From assembly GCA_964019695.1 (NCBI GenBank), contig OZ026530.1, forward strand, positions 33,400,690-33,464,689: DNA of 64,000 bases, in the 5' to 3' direction. The notes under the pieces are model-generated. The model made no database searches and was not told the origin of the DNA. It was given only the letters and a program-made list of their open reading frames with translations. Numbering within the stretch: the stretch's first letter is position 1; each line of letters opens with the position of its first letter. This document shows positions 10,126-21,240 of this stretch, piece by piece. The translations under genes and the position numbers were made by a program. Source of the DNA: Loripinus fragilis. Taxonomy: Eukaryota; Mollusca; Bivalvia; Lucinida; Lucinidae.

Positions 10126-11380
10126 GTTTATACATGTGCTTACATTGCTGAAACGACCATCAATTTCGTTTACACTCAACCGGAGCCCCCGGAGTTTAAA
10201 TACGAAGATGTTGAAAAGATAAAGACACCTATCGCACATGTATAAATTGTCTCTCTTAACCCTTTAAGCGCCAATCGCAACAAAAAGCGTCTACTTTCTC
10301 GTCTGCTGAAATGCTTAAGAAGCCTTTATGACAAACAGTTTGGACCCAGATGAGACTGCTCCTGAATTATGCACCAGCCATTTGTATCCACTGCTACCCC
10401 ACCTACCGGGACGGGCGGGGTTAGTGGCTTTTCACTTTTCCGAGCCCTGGTATAGGCCCCGCCCTGTGGGGGATAAGCTGATGGTAACAACCCTACTCTT
10501 AGCCCCGCCCTACACTACAGAAAATCTCACCGGGGTACATAATGTAAGTGTCTCAACGTTATAATCTCCAGCAATTCCCCAGCACTGCGGGGACAATCAA
10601 AAAGTTCCTGTACTGCACCATAGCCCGGCTATTCCACCGGTATCCCCGTAGATGTGGGGGGCGTGGATACAATTTAATGGTGCATTAGTCAGTAATATTG
10701 GCAATTATTTGCAGATCCCGACTACAGATGCATTTTTGTCTAACATATACGCACAGCAACTAGTGGCAAAAGAGACCCGAATTCATACTTTATGTTTGAG
10801 TTCAGCGAATGCCCTGCATTTGCATAGGCTCGTTCGAGCATCGCTGCTTGCATATCAGATACGAACTTAAGTCTCCAGTTATGACTTAAATGTACTTAAG
10901 TCTTATCTTCCTGGTAGAACCGAGTATGTATTATCTTAAAGATAGCATATGTCGTCAATAAAATGCACTTTTGTAAACAGTGAAGACTCAGATGAAATGC
11001 CGCATCATGCGGCATTTTATTTTGTGAAGACAAAATCGATCTTCAGAAAAAGAAATTTACTATTTTGTTTTATTTGAAATCATAACCTGTGAGCCCTCTC
11101 TATTTTATACAATTGACCATCCAGTCTTGAATGTATGTAATTTCATGGAAAATTTAATTGGTCTGAAAATAGTAAACCAACACTACCTGTCCACAGCAAA
11201 CATAATGCCAGAACTGTTCCTAGATTGAAAACGTAAGCCATGTTTCTTTAAACTTTAGATATGTTTCCTAAATTGGCAGAATATATCGTGTGTCATCAAA
11301 ACATTTTCTCTTGATTTTTATCTAAATCTCATTGTATAGATAAATTTCTTATCCATGGTTGGCTCTAAACTGGCACATTT
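10126..11380. other. Intergenic with element fragments
   Basis: No supportable gene. A fragment at about 10256-10310 begins TTAACCCTTTAAGCGCC, like the termini of TTAA-type MITEs here. About 10975-11025 has GATGAAATGCCGCATC and its inverse, a motif shared with 20185-20250. The stretch 10390-10680 is GC-richer (several CCCCGCC runs) but has no credible exon. Confidence 0.45.
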
Positions 11381-11666
11381 CATGCGCGGATCCAGAAAGT
11401 TTTGTCAGAGGGGGTCCAAATTCGGTATCTTTTTTTGAGGGGATCGAGGATCCAAATACCACCAAAAAGGCCATCATCGGCCCGCCAGCGAAACGCCGTT
11501 TCCGTTCGCTGGCGGGCCGATATTGGCCTAACATTGAGTGCTGGCTTGGTAGCTGTAGTTTTTCAAGGGATCCGGACCAGTATTACTAAGAAACCCAATA
11601 TTTTGCAATCGTTCAGGGGGGAAGGGATGTCCGGACCCCCTGTCCCCCCCTCTGGATCCGCGCATG
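11381..11666. mobile_element. MITE, CATGCGCGGATCCA family, copy 1
   Basis: It starts CATGCGCGGATCCAG and ends with its inverse (TGGATCCGCGCATG). Next to these are GTCAGAGGGGG on the left and its counterpart GACCCCCTG on the right. An internal hairpin at about 11477-11520 pairs GGCCCGCCAGCGAA with TTCGCTGGCGGGCC. Copy 2 is at 40089-40329. Confidence 0.75.
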
Positions 11667-11715
11667 CATTCCTGCAGGCCTCCTGATTAGAGAGCCTATT
11701 TATTTTTCTTATTTG

Positions 11716-11834
11716 TCATTCGCGTATCCAGAAAGTTTTTTCAGAGGGGTCCAACTTTGGCAACGTTTTTAGCTGATGAGAGGATCAAAAATACAACTAA
11801 AAGTGGGCTATCACCGGTCCACCAGCGAAACGCC
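11716..11834. repeat. Partial copy of the CATGCGCGGATCCA element
   Basis: CGCGTATCCAGAAAGTTTT, CAGAGGGGTCC and CACCAGCGAAACGCC follow the same order as in the complete element directly upstream. The right end is missing. Confidence 0.55.
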
Positions 11835-12081
11835 ACTTATATGGCTCCTATAGATTGTTATTGTATATATATATGTTTTGCATGTCAATTTGATATAAAA
11901 TATGGTGACACCAATGAGAATAATCTTCTTCAATTATTTGTATCATGACTTTGTCGCCTTTCCTTTGATCTGTGCTGTAAAATAATTTCCACAAGACCCT
12001 GTCAAGAGGGGAGCTTAGAATTAACTAGAATATCTGATGAATAAATTAAAATCTGGTTGTTTCATTGGTCATGATACAAGA

Positions 12082-12201
12082 ATTTTATTGCACACATACT
12101 CGTAAATATACAAATATTCCCACTTGTAGGGGGAAACTCGTCTTCGACTGGTCCCGCCTACTAGGAAATATTTGTATATACACTCGTATAATTGTACAAT
12201 A
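12082..12201. repeat. Foldback repeat
   Basis: The left arm TTTATTGCACACATACTCGT with ATACAAATATTCC is mirrored by GGAAATATTTGTATA and GTACAATAAA on the right. The loop is GC-richer. No coding signal. The flanks (11835-12081 and 12202-12734) show nothing supportable. Confidence 0.6.
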
Positions 12202-12734
12202 AAGCTAACTTAGCATCTGATAACCGTACGTTTTAAAATCTGTCTATTAAACGAAGAGGAGAAAAAATATTTTATCGTATGACCATGATGACGTCGCGTC
12301 TTGGAGTGAAAAAAACAGAATTTATTTTATACTTAGCAGTGAAATCAATGCATATAAAAAACAAATAAAAGTGATATCAATCACTAGTGAAATGATATGA
12401 TATAAATGATTAATATCAGCCTATATTTTCACTGTAGAGTTTTTAGATTACCTCTGACTTTTCCATTCATCTTTAAAATGCTTTTCATTACAGAACATCA
12501 AAGGTCTATTACTTTCTTATTTGTGAACGAAAACATAAAGTGTGGATATGCATTTTCTTAGTTAGAAACTGACGAGTATTTTTGTACCATTATTATTATT
12601 GGAATTGGCTTATTCTAAAACATTTCATTTTTGCATTTTCAGCATCTCCTTTTTCAGTGGATGAGGCATTGTATTGCATGTATTCTATAAAAAGTATAAA
12701 ATAAAAAGGAAATTTACTTTTTTTTAAAAAAAAT

Positions 12735-12845
12735 ACCAATATATTCCATCTCGTGAGTTGAGAACATCAGAATTTTCCTCGTGCTGCGTACGCATGAAAA
12801 TTCTGATGTTTTCAACACACTCGATGAAATATATTTGGTAATTAA
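12735..12845. repeat. Foldback repeat with near-perfect arms
   Basis: ACCAATATATT, GAGTTGAGAACATC and CAGAATTTTC on the left pair with GAAAATTCTGATG, TTCAACACACTCGATG and AATATATTTGGT on the right. Palindromic MITE type, flanked by AT-rich DNA. Confidence 0.65.
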
Positions 12846-12892
12846 CTCAAAAAAGTAAAATCTCTATGCATTAAAATCGGTAAATCACTAGT

Positions 12893-14690
12893 GATTTACA
12901 GATTATGCTAACTTTACGAAATGATGTTCAAAATAGCATTGAGTACATATTGACAAAGTCGTACATTATTCACACCAGAACTGAAATTTTAAAGTAATCT
13001 TAATGTCATGATTATGATAAATAGACTCTTACATTCGCGTTCTTCTATATGAATCGAAAAAATCACACGATAAAATAGATGGCAAGGCTTGCAATTTATT
13101 ACTTTTCCTCAGCTCGTTTAATAAAACATAATCACGCATGTACAATACTCTGTTGCCACAATTCTAAATTGAGTGTTTAATAGAATCGAAATTGATCAGC
13201 CTCAGTGCGTGAATTGTTGAGTAGATCTAATAATTCACTGTTTGTCGACCAGTTGTACGAAGATAAATCACTCGCGATGTGATCTTCTTTACAACTGACA
13301 TCTAAACAGTAAACACAGTGTGCTTAAACAGATATTATTTTTGAAGATTTATACAACATTTCAGTGGTTAAGACTCAAGCCAGTCTTTTCTATTAAGTCG
13401 AATTTTCAATAAACAAATCAGCATCCCTACTTTACTCACTGTTTACTGAAACAAAATATAATATTCAAGATTAAAGAGACCGCTTACACGTTCATGAAAT
13501 ACAAACTAACTAACACAGAATGTCTTGAATTTGTCTTACTGCTGTAATATGATTAAACAATTTAAAGAGAATCACATGCTGTCTTATTATTATTCTCATA
13601 GTGTTTGACAACCACATGAAGAGGAACATTTTCCTTATTACGGTCCGATAATTCCTTGTCTGCCTTCTTCTGTTCCTCACATTGATTTTCCAACTGCAAT
13701 GCGAATTTTACGTGGCTGTAATACAACATGAAGTTATTCACTAAAGCAGGAACTGTAAAACCGATCATAAGAACACCACAAACAGCGCACAAACTGCCTA
13801 CAATTTTCCCCATTGATGTCGTTGGATACATATCAAAGTATCCAACTGTTGTCATAGTGATAAGAGCCCACCAGTGCTTTACAGATAATGGCGACTTTAT
13901 GAAATGATGTCCAACACAACTTTGAGTACATTTTGACAAAATCTAATTTTTTCACTTCAAAGCTGAGATTTTAAAGTAATCTTAATGTCATTTGATAAAT
14001 AGAATCATAAATTCGCGCATTTGTGTTATTGAATCTACTAAACTCTTTGCGAAAATCGCTAAAATAGATGGCAAGCCTCGCATTTTAACTGTTTGCCTCA
14101 GCTCGTTTAATAAAACATAAGCACACATGTACAGTCCATTAAAAGTAAAATATACATGAACAAATATGATTTTTAAAGAGTTTTTTTCATGGCATTTCAA
14201 TGTTTTAGAAACAAGTCAGTCGACTTTAAGTCGAAATGGTAAATAAACAAATCAGCATATAATTTACTGAAAGAAAATTTTCATCGTTACGCTTCAAGAA
14301 ATATAAACATGCTAACACCAAGTCATGTATGTCTTGAATTTGTCTTACTGCTGTTTTATGATTAAACAATTTAAAGAGAATCACATGCTGTCTTATTATT
14401 ATTCTCATAGTGTTTGACAACCACATGAAGAGGAACATTTTCTTTATTTCGATCAGATATTTCCTTATCAGCCTTCTTCTGTTCCTCACATTGATTTTCC
14501 AACTGCAATGCGAATTGTACGTGGCTGTAATACAACATGAAGTTATTCACTAAAGCAGGAACTGTGAAACCAATCATAAGAACACCACAAACAGCGCACA
14601 AACTTCCTACAATTTTCCCCATAAATGTCGTTGGATACATATCACCGTATCCAACTGTTGTCATAGTGATAAGAGCCCACCAGAACCCTT
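12893..14690. repeat. Tandem duplication of the Kv 3' region
   Basis: Two units follow each other: about 12893-13874 and 13875-14690. Shared landmarks include AAATGATGT, TCAGCTCGTTTAATAAAACA, AATAAACAAATCAGCAT, TGTCTTGAATTTGTCTTACT and the last 104 codons of Kv exon 3. The offset is about 990 bp in the non-coding half and 809 bp in the coding half, because unit 1 carries extra sequence around 13140-13330. The breakpoint lies just upstream of the WWALITMTT codons, where unit 1 switches from exon to CACCAG-TGCTTTACAG. Confidence 0.85.
13562..13874 (-). pseudogene. Truncated duplicate of Kv exon 3 (pore end, S6, C-tail) with GYFD filter
   Basis: About 104 codons, from WWALITMTT to the stop at 13562, copy the end of the Kv exon at 14371-15324. 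The frame is open and the protein is nearly identical. Changes include GYGD to GYFD in the selectivity filter (codon 13835-13837 is TTT where the parent has GGT at 14644-14646), F to S after MYPTT, Q to K after SHV, and I to L in the tail. T1, S1-S5 and the first part of the pore helix are absent, and the DNA upstream is the start of the next repeat unit. No strong acceptor lies at the break. A conducting channel is not expected: the filter glycine is lost and the voltage sensor is missing. It could only matter as an alternative 3' exon, for which there is no evidence. Confidence 0.85.
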
Positions 14691-15324
14691 CTGGGATGTT
14701 TGAGAACTTATCCTTGTCATCAACGAAAAATATCAAAGAAGCAAATAATAAGATTCCCAGTATAAGAAACCAAACCAGAAGCATAAGCTCACTAAAGCTT
14801 GCGCGAAGTGTATAGACAAGAATCCATAATCCTGGCACGTGTCTGACCAACCTGAATATCCTGAGTACACGTGCCACACGTATAACAGATACGTAGTTAA
14901 CAGCATTTATGTCCTGATCCAGCTCGGCGTTCACTGCATATGCAGACAATTCTACATAGTCTGGTATAATAGCTAGAAGATCAATAAGTGCCATAAATGA
15001 TATGAAAAAGTGGAACTTTCTTGGTGCACATATAAAACGTGCCAGATATTCTAGTGTAAAGAATGCCAAGCATATCATATCAATAGAAAATATTACTGGA
15101 TGTTTAGATTTTCTTTTGTAGTGTGTATCGCTTTCTGCTATGTTTGACACATTAGCATGTTCAATTGAGCCATTAGTATTAGGAGGATATGTTGTTGTTG
15201 TTGTTGAACCTTCGTGTATGCTGTCATTTCGATGGAGAGTGTAATATTCAAATGGCGGCGTGGTTTCAGCTATGAACGAAAATATTGAGACAAACACGAA
15301 GCACAAGGAAACTATCCCAAACAC
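14371..15324 (-). CDS. Kv channel coding exon 3 (S1-S6 and C-tail)
   Basis: 317 codons and a stop. The acceptor TTTCTTTCTTTTCCAG precedes GTG at 15324. It holds all six membrane segments, S4 with R every third residue (RVARVLRIFRLVRH), pore [19 protein letters not shown], and S6 with [10 protein letters not shown]. The tail is charged (EEQKKADKE) and ends NKTACDSL. The last third is duplicated at 13562-13874. Confidence 0.95.
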   Translation of the reverse strand: MFGIVSLCFVFVSIFSFIAETTPPFEYYTLHRNDSIHEGSTTTTTYPPNTNGSIEHANVSNIAESDTHYKRKSKHPVIFSIDMICLAFFTLEYLARFICAPRKFHFFISFMALIDLLAIIPDYVELSAYAVNAELDQDINAVNYVSVIRVARVLRIFRLVRHVPGLWILVYTLRASFSELMLLVWFLILGILLFASLIFFVDDKDKFSNIPEGFWWALITMTTVGYGDMYPTTFMGKIVGSLCAVCGVLMIGFTVPALVNNFMLYYSHVQFALQLENQCEEQKKADKEISDRNKENVPLHVVVKHYENNNKTACDSL

Positions 15325-18300
15325 CTGGAAAAGAAAGAAAATAGGCATACCCATAGTAAAAGCAAACTGATGAAAGATAAAAAAATTCTTAAATGAAGTA
15401 AGAGAGAAGTAGCATATGATTTAATTACAGTAAAATGTAAAAATATGCGAGCATAATAGTCAAACAGGTATCGCTTGACGAACTGCAAGTCACAGTTTTT
15501 TTTAAATAACTCCTCAACTTCTGCAGAAGATATGGTATTGATAAATACAGTTTGTTGAGAAAGTTTGGTGTGGTTTATTTTCAGCTGTAACCCTTTTATG
15601 TAATTTATTAAGATAAATTTGCAAATCGTGTTGGGACTTCATTAATGTGTTAATTTTTGAGTGTTACATTGTAGAATGTGTGTAAACGTATTGTTACCTT
15701 TGCTCCGGTGGACGAATTAGATCGACTAAGAACACGCCAAACAACTGGTCGCCATCTTTTCCAACAACCACGTGCGTCGGCTCGACCACCACCAGTGTGT
15801 TCAGGTGAAAGCTGAGTCAGTTTCCGGTCTTTTTCTAGCCGCTGTAGGGCTTCTAAGGTTGTGTTCCATTCAGAATAATTAGTCCAACAGCATCTCTCGA
15901 TTTTATGTGGCGGAACGCCCCAGTACGTGAGCTCAGTCTTAGCTGCCGGTCCACAGACGTAGGACGGCAAGTGTAACTCCCCAGTACGTAAGTAGTTTAG
16001 TACTGCCTGAAATAAAAAAAATGAGCCAGTGCATGAGATTTCCAACAATGTGACATTTTGACATGTGTAGACTCGGACGAGCCTCTGCAGCTCCAAATGG
16101 TGTTCAGTCAGTAGCTTAACAATCATAGAATACTCAAGCGACTAGCAAAGGCTTAACTGGTCGATCATACCACATTGTTGGAAATCTCATGCACTGGCTC
16201 AAATGTTTTTTTTTACTAAATGTCATGTATGGATTCTTCTTTCTATTATGTTACGCATATTTCACTAGATTATAAGCTGTTTTCATGCTCAACTGAACTG
16301 CGCATGAAAATTTCAACTGCCCATGACAACTTAAATACTAAAAACATACATAGAAATATTGCTTTATAACACTCAGGGGTTGTATTTATCCTACTAATAA
16401 ATGATACATACAATATAATTATTGAAAATGTATATAAACATATTTTTCTCATTAACTACACAGCCAACTAAAGCTGAACTTTTAAATGGAGCATTCATTA
16501 TATGAGCCAATATGCAAACGCCTATGAGGTCTAGGTAACATGTAACACAATGGCTGTCTTGTCCATTTGAAGAAAAACTCATTAAAATTCGTCTTCTCTA
16601 AATCTAAAGGGCTGTGGTGAGTAGCGTTGAGGATGTGGGGCTCCGAGTGGGGCTCTACAATGTACGTTCGACTATTGATAATACTGGTTGACCTTGATCA
16701 GCTTAACGACAATGTCATTTGTTTGTTTGTTTATTTTGTTGCTTTACGTCCCAAGTCATTAGCTATGGCCATGGCGGGACGGTCAGTTAACCTAAACACA
16801 CTTTATCCTGAGCAAGCTTGAACAAGCAGTTAACCAGTACTTCGTGCAAATACTTTCGCATGTAACTGACAAAGTCGTTTGGTACTGACTGTATTTATAT
16901 AGGGATTCCTTAAAAGCTGTTGAAGCTAAAGTCCTAAATTCTCACGTGATATATATCCCCTCAAGAGACATTCACTAAAGATATTCCCTAATGTAATTGA
17001 TGACATTCGGCCTTTCAACCAAAAATTCAGAATGTCAATAGAAATGAAATTTTATATCGGGCATGGTTTGGATGAGAAAAGCGTAACATGTCGATATTTT
17101 CTATGTCACATGATCAAACCGCCTCCATCCCATGTTGGGTAAAATATTTAAATTCATAAAGCTTTGTCTCCGAAACTATAGAGCCAATCACCTTTGGTGT
17201 TTGTTTGCCTTCCCTCGCCATCACCGTTTGTCATCACTCGGCAAGCCTCGTGATGCCAAACGGTGATCCTCGGTACGCTAACATTAGGGTCCTTACAAAG
17301 TGCGTTCAAATGGTGATCTTAAGGTGATCGCAACATTATAAAACCTTTAAGGAGATCTAAAGTCTTGTGGCTCAGTGTCATGGCCAGGTTAGCGTTTCAG
17401 GCCTTTATTGTACTCTGGTTGTCTCTTAGGATTTATATCGCGACAATACAAGTCAGTTTAGGCCCAATGATAACAATTATCAGCGTTTGCTCGCAGTAAA
17501 CAACATAAATTATGTTGATACCTATAATATAATGTCGTTTAAACCAATCCTATCTTTTTATATGCGTTGTATCAGCGCTTTGCATCGTGAAATTGGATGG
17601 AAAAAAGTCTGTCTAAGTTCAACATCCCTCAAAAAGGAGAAAACATTTTATTAAAGGTGCACAAAATACAAGGTGCACATTTTCAATGTGTGAACAATCA
17701 TTATGCACAGTTTGAAAAAAGGAATGAATACTGTTTGAGTTACAGATTACACAAACTAGGCACCCCCTATGGATTTCGAATGGAAAAAATGTCAAAGTTC
17801 AACACCTGTCAAAAATCAGATTTTGTTGTATCAAATTAGCACAAAATAGGAGGTACACATCTTAAATGTGTGAACAATCATTATGCAAAGTTTGAACATT
17901 AAGGAATGAAAACTGTTAAGAGTTAAAGATTACACAAACGAGGCACCCTATGAGCATTTTAGATGGAAAAATGTCTAAGTTCAACACCCCTCAAAATTGA
18001 AAAAAGTCGTAAAATGTGCACAAAATAAGAGGTGCACATCTTAAATATGTGAACAATCATTACGCAAAGTTTGAATAAAAGGAAAGAAACATTTTGGAGT
18101 TACAGATAACTCAAACCAGGCCGCCTCTAAGCATTCTTGACGGAAAATATCATATCTAAGTTCAACGCCCCTGAAAAAATAAAAAAAAATCGTTAAATGT
18201 GCACAAAATAGAAGGTGCACATCTTCATTTCGTGAACAATCATTATGCAAAGTTTGAATACAAAAGGAAAAAACTTTTGGAGTAACAGATTACACAAACC

Positions 18301-20832
18301 AGGTCCCCTCTATGCATTTTTGACGGGATAATATCCAAGTTCAACATCCCTCAAAATGAAAAAAAAGACGTGAAATGTGCGCTAAATAGGTGGTGCACAT
18401 CTTCAATATCTTCATTATACAAAGTTTGAATCAATAGCAATGAAAACGTTTGGAGGTACACATTACACAAACTAGGCACCCCTTAGGTGTTGCGGTCAGA
18501 CGGGCGGAGTAGACCCACTACTACAGTGATTTATTTACAAAGGGCCTCTGAGTCCTGGGACTCACTGCTGCTCATATCAATGAGTCCAACTGCAAATTTA
18601 TGAGAACATAGCATTATTTTTCATGACAAGTCAGCAATAATATTGCATCCTGGGACTCGCTGTAATAAAAACTTTGCATCCCAGAGACAAACTTATGCGC
18701 AAAAGATGCAGGATGCGCATGTAAGATAATCACTGCTACTAGACCTGCTTTCGCTAAAGCGACGCTGGTAATAAGTTATGAAAAAACAGATATAAGAGCG
18801 GACGACAATAGTCGTGACAATTGGGGAAAGGGTTTCATGTCTGAAGGTGTGTTTAGGGTTGCTTGTTTAAGATCTGGGCCCGGAATTACAATGCTTCCTT
18901 AGAGTTAAATAAGTCTTTAGTTAAGTATTGATTTTTCAGGATGCGAAAAATAACATTTAAAATTGATGAAAATCAAAATAGTTTTACTTTTTCTGAAGAT
19001 CATTATGAAATCTTTGACAACAAATACCACATCGATCCAGGCAATTTATTTAGCATTTAATATAGCATGTTGAAATATCAATACTTAACTTAAGTCTTGC
19101 TTAACTTAAAGGAGGCATTGTAATTCCGGGCCCTGTTCGACAGTGTTTATACCTTGTCGTGCTAAATATTTGTATGTACAATATTCCACATGTTTAATAA
19201 GCTGTGACCATTTTTTTCAATCAGATTGTAAACTGTTTGGATTCTGATCAGATATATTCGTCAGAAGCCAGCTGATCACGATCTATACTTATTTCAAAAA
19301 AGATAAATCCGGGTTCAGCAGGCCATGGATTAATACAATTTACATATCTATAACTTCTTAATTTGTTCATCATAAATGGTGAATAAGTCTAACATCTTTA
19401 TATTCTCGGCATCGATTTGAGTTTTGACCCCATTACATGAGAAAAACGAACGATTTAAGGATTTGTGTTCGTAAAGTATGTACAGTAAAACCTGTCATAA
19501 GCGGCCACTCAAAAAGAAGACCAAAATTGGTTTTCAAGACTGATAATCGCTTAATGCAGGTCAAAAGTATTGCAGAATGCTCCAAGAGAGCATTCTGCAA
19601 TACTTTCGACCTTCATTAAGCTATCATTTGTCTTTAAGAACTTTGTTTTGTCTATTTTTGAGTGGCTGTTAAGGCAGGTTTTACTGTAACCTGCTCACCA
19701 GTCAGTTTGATAAAAGGCCCGCATATCTTCTTTAGTTAACTTTATTTCAAGAAAGTAATGCATTTGGCATAAAAGCCATTCTACCATGTGGTTGTCTGAA
19801 CACAAAAACATATAACAAAATAATCTATATACAAAGACTCTGTACTGCGGTAAAATGTTTGCTTTAACAGCACATATCCTTAAATTGGAAGTAATTTTTG
19901 TGAGCATTTTTTTTATTTTGTTTTTACTTTGCTGGTACATGTAAATGATGGTAGTTTGGTTTAGAGTCTGTGTTTTTATTTCTATAATTATAAGTGCATA
20001 CTCTCTACAAACAGTAACTAGCATAAACTTTACTTTTCGCTTAAACCGTTATGTCCTAGTGGATTCCTCATTGGTTTTGATGCAATAAATTTGGGATGGT
20101 TCATTGTATATACTGAGGGGCCATATGTTGCAATTTTCATATACAAATGTATTTCTTTCACTGAATATTGTTTATGTCATAGCAAACAGTTCAGGCCCTG
20201 ATGAAATGCCCCATAATGCGGCATTTCATCGGGGTACTCACTGTTTGCCATAAAACGCATTTAGGAGTCACTACTACAGAAGGGTTAAATCCTTTGCCTG
20301 CTGATGACCTTTGCCTAAGCGGATGTTTTGTCGGTCCTGATCAGGATCCAAACCGTTGACACTCTGATGGTATTCCTGAAGGAATTATTTGAAAGGGTAA
20401 ATTTTGAAAACATAATTCGCAGACCTGAGAATAGATACATCGACAAATTGGTAATACAAACTTGTTCAGTCTGCAATGTTCAGATAGTATACACGAAAGT
20501 ATTGGAGAAAAAAAACACCATCGAAAACAATCTTTGAAATCTGGCAATTTCACCATTCTTGTTTCAAATATCATAACGCTGTGTACGTGAGGGGAAACTA
20601 CGTTGGCCAATTCGAAACTTACTCTGAAAATATCTGGATCCCGGTCGAAGAAATAAACGCCTTTATCTTTCCTATAGTGGTTCTCCAAGAACTCGTCATC
20701 ACAGAGAAAGCATCTGCCATCCTGTCGCAATGTGTCTTTAAATGTCTCAAATTTTCTGCCACCTACGTTGAACGCAATCTTCTCGTCGCTCTCGCCGAAC
20801 GATTCGTCGCTGTACCCCTCACCTTGGCTCAT
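14371..20832 (-). CDS. Voltage-gated potassium channel, Shaw/Kv3-like (3 exons)
   Basis: Plasma-membrane K+ channel subunit, expected to form tetramers that open on depolarisation. Coding exons 20832-20623, 16006-15698 and 15324-14371 join in phase 0 with GT-AG introns to give 490 residues. The T1 domain (about 20-125) carries FNVGG, FFDRDP and the HX5CX20CC zinc motif of non-Shaker families; CGP and CCWTNY resemble Shaw. S1 is about 174-193 and is followed by a 50-residue loop with three N-glycosylation sites (NDS, NGS, NVS) and a Thr run. S2 has TLEYLARF and S3 has IDLLAIIPDY. S4 (318-335) has five Arg at every third position. The filter TVGYGD is at 396-401. S6 reads TVPALV instead of PVPVIV. 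The C-tail is short (about 55 residues). Subfamily is by motif recognition only. Confidence 0.93.
15698..16006 (-). CDS. Kv channel coding exon 2 (T1, C-terminal half and linker)
   Basis: 309 bp, 103 codons, phase 0 at both ends. The acceptor is TTTATTTCAG before GCA at 16006 and the donor is AAG-GTAACA at 15697. It carries NYLRTGELH, the zinc ligands (H, C, CC) and the basic linker ending RSNSSTGAK, which continues into VFGIVSL of S1, the usual Kv junction. A MITE starts only about 16 bp upstream of the acceptor. Confidence 0.92.
16023..16200. mobile_element. MITE, GAGCC family, inside Kv intron 1 next to the acceptor
   Basis: The left end GAGCCAGTGCATGAGATTTC and CAACAATGTG is mirrored at 16171-16200 (CACATTGTTGGAAATC, GCACTGGCTC). 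Both ends are bordered by homopolymers (A-run on the left, T-run on the right). The family recurs at 27521-27746, 42030-42138 and 44830-46160. On the minus strand its terminal region lies directly upstream of the exon 2 acceptor. Confidence 0.8.
16201..16713. other. Kv intron 1, no feature seen
   Basis: AT-rich intronic DNA. Short open frames on the minus strand have no domain resemblance or splice support. Confidence 0.5.
16714..16872 (-). mobile_element. tRNA-derived SINE, family B, 3' part (minus strand)
   Basis: It matches the body of the longer copies at 27868-28139 and 28898-29252: TTGCTTTACGTCCCAAGTCA, GGACGGTCAGTTAACCTAA, AACCAGTACTTCGTGC and ACTTTCGCATGTAACTGACA. The tRNA-like head is missing. 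It lies in Kv intron 1. Confidence 0.65.
17590..18490. repeat. Five tandem units of about 181 bp in Kv intron 1
   Basis: The marker CTAAGTTCAACA (with variants) recurs near 17612, 17792, 17974, 18155 and 18334. Each unit also holds GTGCACAAAATA, GGTGCACAT, GTGAACAATCATTA and GCAAAGTTTGAA. Units are clearly diverged, so the array is not recent. No coding signal. Confidence 0.88.
18876..19133. mobile_element. MITE, GGGCCCGGAATTACAATG family
   Basis: The left end GGGCCCGGAATTACAATGC is mirrored by GCATTGTAATTCCGGGCCC on the right. The inverted arms extend inward (AAGTATTGAT and its counterpart ATCAATACTT), and the interior is AT-rich. Located in Kv intron 1. Confidence 0.85.
19483..19686. mobile_element. 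Mariner-type MITE (CAGTAAAACCTG ends, TA duplication)
   Basis: The ends CAGTAAAACCTG and CAGGTTTTACTG are flanked by TA at 19481-19482 and 19687-19688. CCACTCAAAAA and TTTTTGAGTGG continue the inverted repeat. The centre is a further palindrome, TTGCAGAATGCTC and GAGCATTCTGCAA. TA duplication with CAGT ends is typical of Tc1/mariner-derived MITEs. Located in Kv intron 1. Confidence 0.85.
20185..20250. repeat. Small foldback fragment
   Basis: CAAACAGTTCAGGCCCTGATG and GATGAAATGCC pair with GGCATTTCATCGGGG and CACTGTTTGCC. Related motifs are at 10975-11025 and inside 21241-21468, so it is probably a deleted TTAA-type MITE. Confidence 0.5.
20623..20832 (-). CDS. Kv channel coding exon 1 (T1, N-terminal half)
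   Basis: This encodes residues 1-70. The start is ATGAGCCAAGG at 20832. The frame opens further to a TTG at 20850 but an in-frame TGA lies just upstream, so 20832 is the first usable ATG. It contains KIAFNVGG and VYFFDRDPDIF and ends at a consensus donor (AGA-GTAAGT at 20622). Translation continues exactly into AVLNYLRTGEL of exon 2. The palindrome TGACGTCA (a CRE core) overlaps the start codon; whether it has a role is unknown. Confidence 0.9.
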
Positions 20833-21240
20833 GACGTCATTGCTTCTCAAAAATCACGTGACCAAGTAAAGATGTGTAGTGGATGCCGCAGACATGTGGC
20901 CAAGTGGATTCCTTTGGATGCTAAATAAATAAATGGAAAAGCGAAATCTGCTTGATGAAAATTGTCTGGTTTGGTCAATTGTAAATATTGATGACTCACA
21001 GCCTTATACTTTTGTTTCTCATAGATTGTTTTTGTGAGGATGTGCATCATCTGCGCATGCAAGAAGCGATTGCTTTGTGGAAAATGCGCAGATTCGGAGC
21101 CACGTTCGACAAGTTGAGCGATGCTATATAGATATGCGCCAAAATCACTAGTGCGGCACAAATGACGACATTTTCGAAATGACAAGCCAAATGTCATGCA
21201 GTATTTTGAAGTTAACTAGAAATATTCTGCTTTGTTTTAA

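Noticed and set aside
20832..20839. TGACGTCA as a functional CRE
   Set aside because: It overlaps the start codon and lies in coding sequence; no promoter context can be shown.
20833..20850. Extending Kv exon 1 to a start at 20850
   Set aside because: The codon at 20850 is TTG and an in-frame TGA lies just upstream; the first ATG is at 20832.
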